Part shown: one piece after another, positions 58,524-64,000 of the stretch
Numbering within the stretch: position 1 is the first letter of the stretch
How the letters are laid out: each line of letters starts with the position of its first letter
From: Aporrectodea caliginosa
Lineage: Eukaryota > Annelida > Clitellata > Crassiclitellata > Lumbricidae
Reading direction: 5' to 3'
Assembly (NCBI GenBank): GCA_020284085.1
Contig: JACEVL010000078.1
Location: 2,116,310-2,180,309, forward strand
Length of the DNA stretch: 64,000 nucleotides
Made by a program: the position numbers and the translations under genes
The notes under the pieces: generated by a model
Told to the model about the DNA's origin: nothing
Seen by the model: the letters and a program-made list of their open reading frames with translations, nothing else
Database searches by the model: none

Positions 58524-60350
58524 CTTTATTGGAATGGCCAATTCTATCTTAAACATACAGATTACTAGTTTTGTCTTTAGTTATATATATAGATAGTAGT
58601 CTCTTGATTGAGTCACTGTAACAATTACTGAATATAGAAATAAACTGAGCTGCATAAGGAGAACATCCAAATGTTGTTCGTTGGGACCATAAGTATCATA
58701 ACAACTCTTGAACGAGAGAAAAAAAATTGTATATGTGTTGATTCTGTGAAAGTCTGCCAAACCAAACTCTGCAGATAAACGCTCCAATCTAAACATGCCA
58801 TGGCTCATGCCTATTCTTAATAAAATGAAATCTCATAAACCTGTAAAGCTACGTACATGCATTCAAACTTGATATAATTGGACCTGTATGGTTACACAAT
58901 TCTAACTTCAATTGACAAAGATGTACTAATTAAACCGAAGCAAATGCAGTCGTGTGATAACACCTGAAAACGTTGTACTTAAACATGCATGCCTATAGTT
59001 CCAACATGCAAAGTTTGATGCACAGCTGTAAGATAAGTGGAAAAGTTAAGTGTATCCTAAATATGCAGATGTACTGATATTAAAATGACAAAACATGCTC
59101 TTCACTATGATAACGTAAATTAAAATCGACAAAATAATGAGGAGTGATGCACTCGCACTTGTGGACCTATGACAACATTAATAACATTGAAAACTCAAAA
59201 CAAGCAATGCCTCTAGTGCACGTGAACCGTCATATGAAAAGACACGAGCAAAATGTATAGAGTTAAAACCACTGCCAATACATTAGTTAGTGAGCCTGCC
59301 CATCTTTGGAAGAAACAACATTTACCATTCTATGTCAAAGAAAGTGCAACTTGGCGTAGATGGAGAGGCGCAGAACGAGGAAATAGTTAAGGCAGTATAT
59401 CGACAGCAAAACTTAAAGATTGACCTGAGTCTGATCGTGTTGCTTCAGATCTAAGTCATAGCGAAAACTTTGAAATGGCGATCGAAATTTGAAGTAAAAT
59501 CGAAACCCACAAATTTGAAACCAGTAAAATATACCTCAAAACATAAAACAATGTATGATTAACGTGCTTGAAATGTGATCCTTGATTAAATAACCTAAGA
59601 GAGTAAAAAAATTTAATGAACAATAAATAACATTGGATTAGTATACCGTTAAAAATTAAAAATCTGCTAGAGCCTGTACCGGGGATCTTAATCTTTACCA
59701 TCCTTCATAATTAAATTAATTAATTAGGAAAACACCGGTTAATCCACCACTTATCATAATTGGGTTTTAAGCCAATCAGAGAATAATAATAATGGGGTAA
59801 CTAGAAACTCACGTAATCTATATTGTATGTAAGCTTAAATGATTATAATTAAAGTAAGAATAAAACCAATGATTGAATCCATTAAATCTCTTTATTATAC
59901 CTGAGTAAACTTATATCGTCACTGTGAACATTTACCCTTGTAGTGTATCGCAGATACAAATAATAATTAAACATGATAAATAATTATAATAATAATTAAA
60001 GACTCAAAGATCACATCACTGTCAAGAGAGGAGAGTATAAATATAATTCACGAACCTCTCTATCCAATCAAGCACGGAACTGAACTGATGTCAGCCTTAC
60101 GTTGGTCTGCAGTTCCTAAGTCATTAGTCCGTATGTCCGTCATTCCAGATCTGTTCTTCCGTCTGTTGTCCGGTTCAGCTCAGTTACTACGTCCGTCGTC
60201 CCCTTCAGCTCAGTTACTAAGTCAGGTCGAGTCTAGGCTTTTATACTCTAGTCGGTAGGCGGCGATAATTATGAGTAACCAATCCGGTCAAGAAGGTTTA
60301 CCTTCCAGGCTGGCTGGCAAGTGTCTGTCAGTTTTATGGAAATCTCCCCA
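58524..60350. other. intergenic, no gene recognised
   Basis: AT-rich. Nothing coding or mobile is recognised. TAGGCCTA is absent here, as in most of the preceding 15 kb. Confidence 0.5.
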
Positions 60351-60352
60351 TG

Positions 60353-60745
60353 ATAGTAGCACCACGCTGTCTCCTATGTACCACGTATGCCTAGTAGCAC
60401 CAAGCTGTCTCCTATGTACCGTGCACGTAGGCCTAGTAGCACCACGCTGTCTCCTATGTACCACGTAGGCCTAGTAGCACCACGCTGTCTCCTATGTACC
60501 ACGTAGGCCTAGTAGCACCACGCTGTCTCCTATGTACCGTGCACGTAGGCCTAGTAGCACCACGCTGTCTCCTATGTACCACGTAGGCCTAGTAGCACCA
60601 CGCTGTCTCCTATGTACCACGTAGGCCTAGTAGCACCACGCTGTCTCCTATGTACCACGTAGGCCTAGTAGCACCATGCACGCTGTCGTCTCATATATGT
60701 ACCACGCAGGCCTATAGCTAGTAGCACCACGCTGTCTCCTATAGG
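60353..60745. repeat. 38-bp minisatellite containing AGGCCTA
   Basis: About ten units of AGTAGCACCACGCTGTCTCC plus TATGTACCACGTAGGCCT. Some units carry the variant TACCGTGCACGTAGG. Most unit junctions recreate TAGGCCTA. The first two units lack the motif in full form (ACGTATGCCTAGT). Confidence 0.92.
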
Positions 60746-61673
60746 CTTGATCTAACCGGATTATGATTTATGACCTGGCGGCTATTGCGGACTTCGAATT
60801 GATATTGCGTTGATTATTTCTGTATAATTATTCGTTTATTGATAAAACAACAGGCAGAACGCTGTAGGTGAACAATATAGCAGTTGACAGTCAGAGCTTC
60901 TCATTTGAGGCGATCGATCGATCTTCTGGGTCAATCGCACAGCAAAGGTCGTCTGGTCAATCGGTAGGCTAAATCGATCGCGCCCGATGAGTTAGACTCC
61001 AAGAGGAATCTGGAGCCAGACGATTATTTTTTTTAAATGTAATTGACATTAATAGCCTAATTGTGAAAGTCCAGGCTAATATCGATGCCACACTGCATCG
61101 AAAAGCAGAGAAAGCTAGGTTAATCGACAAGTGTTGCGTATAGGCTACTCTAACAGGTAGGTCTAGTCTACTGGACAAGACCAGGACAACCATATAAAAT
61201 GCAACTATAGCCTACCAATACGATAGCCTACACAAGCTTCTTGAAGGGTAATTAGCCTATAACGCTTATCATCTTCGATATGGAAGCGTTGTAAAATAAA
61301 CGTGCTTATTTATACGATACACAAAAGTCCCGAAGTCGACCGCGCATCGATCGCCTACTCAATCCAGCGCGATCTATTTTAAAATCGCCTTCTATTTTCA
61401 AATGAGATGTTCTGTTGACAGCATGGTTACTTATGGATGGGTTAATTAGTACATCTTTTATATAACATTCTTGGGATAAAGTTCATCGAGTGAATAAGCT
61501 GGTCCATGGCCTTCTAGAGGGCCATGGCTGGTCTCTCTGACGCGACTTTTGTGTGGCACTGAGTAATTTCGAAGATTTCGTTACATTATAAAACATTCCT
61601 GTTCTCCAGAGGGCTGCACTAAAACTAGTCATACGGACATTGACTAAGGACTTTCCTGTCCTGTGAGTTAGTA
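60746..61673. other. intergenic, no gene recognised
   Basis: CGATCG-rich patches and TAGCCTA/TAGGCTA words are frequent (for example 61052, 61142, 61211). No gene is seen. Confidence 0.5.
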
Positions 61674-61681
61674 GTCCTTGC

Positions 61682-62816
61682 CAGGGTTGCCAGGTCGTCG
61701 CGAAAAGCGCGAGTTGGGCTACGTTTCAATGCGCTCGTGACTGAAAATTTCGTCCCCGCGACCTCGCGATATTTGGGCTACTTTTAAATTGTCCCGCGGT
61801 CGCGACGGCGACATTATGAATTCTCTTAAATCGACCGCAATAGGCTACAGGGTCACGGTTACTAGCTACTAATTCTTATGTGGTGGGACTTAGTAGTAAT
61901 AAAAACATGCTCTACGGAGTACGTACTATTATACGGCAGTGTTTAATCTACTCCCCTTGCTGTCGGGTGGGGGAGAATTGAGGGTTCTCGGGGGTATCCA
62001 ACATATCTCAACATTATTATATTCGTTTAATGGCACACAAAAAACAGCTGACACACCGCAACTGAATAAGATACAAAGTTGGCAGCCAACAACGGCGCCC
62101 ATCCCACAACGACTCTAACGTATGATGTTAAAGTCTCCACGACAGACAGAGTCATCTACGGCAATCGCCGCCCGAAACAGACAAGTCACCAGCGACGAAC
62201 TCCAACGCGCACACGAAGAGCCCAACCGACGGTTGCTAGTCCGATGTTGACAGTTGAAAACGCATACAGAGTACACCGGGCCGAGTAACCTCACAGATCG
62301 AGAACACGTGGTAACATTTCGGTAGTTGGCATAAGATGCAGCGTTCAGATCTCTCTCGTCCCATCCACGTGTGTGAGGTACGGCACTCATTCGCAAGGTG
62401 GCAGAAGTGTTGATGATATGACAACCTGGTATCCCTTGCAAGCTGTACGCAATGAGACTCGTCCAACAAAAAAGTCACTGTACACCGAAATTCGAACGCC
62501 TAAATTTCAACACCTTCTGTACAAATGTCATCTCTTTAATTTTTCTGGGGAATTGATCTTGGGGAAGTTCCCCCCAAGAGACGTCTAGATTAAACACTGA
62601 TTCTACGGTAAGCACGAAGAAGCCTACCGTCTAAATTTTTACGTCAATGGTTTTATCACATGTCTTGACGAAACCAAAAAGTATGACTTTTGATGTACCT
62701 AGCAAAAAATTTATTAATGTTTTCATAAATTTTAGCTGTTCAGCTCGCGACTTTTGGGCTACTTTTGGACGTGATTTCGCGACAAAGCACTTCCAATTTT
62801 AAATATGCCAACTCTG
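61682..62816. mobile_element. hAT-type element, degenerate or non-autonomous
   Basis: The ends are CAGGGTTGCCAGG on the left and TATGCCAACTCTG on the right, an imperfect inverted pair. GTCCTTGC is duplicated at 61674-61681 and 62817-62824. Subterminal words with TTGGGCTAC and TCGCGAC recur at both ends. No clear transposase frame is visible in its 1135 bp. Confidence 0.8.
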
Positions 62817-62824
62817 GTCCTTGC

Positions 62825-64000
62825 TTCTCCTGCGAGGCTGCGACACAGGCGTCATTAAACAAAGTATTGATAAGAGATGGAACCATCTTTGATTTTTCTG
62901 TCTCATGATTTTGCTATCTATCTGTGCGCAACTTATGATCTGAAAGAATGTCTGGTATTGTGCTGGAAAATGGTAAACGCAGAACACAATCGATTCAGAT
63001 CAATTTTTTCTTCTGTTTTACGGTTTCATTGTATTTTGTATGCAATACCCTCTGTGTGCAGCCTTCAGCGGACATTGACTGTTACCCGAGTGCTTAACAA
63101 TATGAACGCAATGTAGGGTGTGTGAAGTTTGCAGCTGAGCATCAGTGACAAGTAATGACTAAGTCCACATTTTGTGAGTGTGGAAAGAACATGTTAGTTC
63201 AGATTGAATGCTTAAGGGGTAAAGAAACGGAGGCATATCGGTAGGGTTGTCGACGTGGAGTGAACATATGCCCGCCCAAACAATATGGCCACCCAAAATG
63301 GGTGCATAGCGAATCCCTAATCTCTGAAGATGAATTTCTGTTTTCGAAGTGAACACAAAATTATTTGCGGAAATCTAACTTTTCGGGATTTTCCAAATAT
63401 CATATTCAGGAAATTTTAGGTGCTTTAATTAGTTTGCATTGATGTATTTTATAATTATATGGTCAATTTAACATAGAAGCTGGATTGATGAAAATAATTA
63501 TTTGCCTAAATGGAAGCTGGATTGATGAAAAAATCTTTGCATAAATAGAAGTTGAATTGATGAAAAAATCTTTGCATAAAATTTAAGTTCAATTGGTGAA
63601 ACTAAGTCTTTGCTGAAATAGAAGTTGGAGTGATGAAAGAAGTCTTTCCTCAAAGAGAAGTTGGATTGATGAAAAGTAATTTTTTTCTTACATGCAAAAT
63701 AAATGAAGCACCTAAATTGCATGTTCAATGGATACCAATGCAAAATAAGTAAAGCACCTAAACTGGATTAATACCATTGGCTGACTAGTCCATACTAGTT
63801 TTTGAGTAAAATTATTTTTGAAGAATTGGTTCAATTGCGTTTTCATTGCTTTCTGGGAATCGGGTTTTTACGATTTGTATAGACTCCTAACCAGTCCGCA
63901 AGAGAATAGTGTGATGTGAGTTTCACACAGGGGTTCTCCAGCCAGTCAGTATGTGAGGAGGTAATGAGTACTGAACATGATAAAAATGATGAAATTTGTT
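62825..64000. other. intergenic, no gene recognised
   Basis: A local imperfect repeat of GAAGTTGGATTGATGAAAAA words spans about 63476-63680 (unit about 40-45 bp). Otherwise nothing is recognised. Confidence 0.55.

Overview
The window is eukaryotic, most likely from an aquatic metazoan (probably a marine invertebrate; I cannot place it further). The signs are short exons with GT/AG introns, abundant microsatellites, LINE, SINE, LTR, hAT-like, Mutator-like and Helitron-like elements, and a chitin synthase without the insect-type long C-terminal tail. No bacterial features, rRNA or true tRNA genes, or CRISPR arrays are seen.

Layout. 1-2020: non-coding. About 2020-22541 (copy A) and about 25010-38224 (copy B) are near-identical direct copies of one segment. 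Each carries the first part of the same chitin synthase gene and its upstream repeats. They differ by clean insertions, each with an empty site in the other copy. A alone has a GGGGCC-TIR element (2539-3623), a Mutator-like element with a tandem Helitron-like pair (4130-6878) and an LTR retrotransposon (11575-16525). B alone has a 5'-truncated LINE (27979-28439), a hAT-type MITE (33857-34155) and a 1404-bp inverted-repeat element inside coding exon 1 (35508-36911). 22542-25010 holds a short unique stretch and a degenerate minus-strand LINE. 38225-55539 is single copy and contains chitin synthase exons 2 (end) to 13. 55540-64000 is repeat-rich intergenic DNA.

The only host gene I can support is the chitin synthase. 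Thirteen exons (exon 1 from either copy, then 2-13) join in consistent phase to a product of about 1129 residues. It has many membrane segments, DAD, EDRW, QRRRW and SWGTRE motifs, and an internal stop-free frame. Neither copy is intact here: A stops inside exon 2, and B has a transposon in exon 1. Either this is a true partial tandem duplication or two haplotypes have been assembled end to end.

The most unusual signal is a recurrent micro-insertion. The palindrome TAGGCCTA is scattered about thirty times through the first 42.6 kb. Comparing copies A and B shows that at least five sites differ exactly by TA versus TAGGCCTA, a 6-bp GGCCTA gain or loss at a TA dinucleotide, with gains in both copies. 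This looks like transposon footprints or an active micro-insertion process rather than chance.
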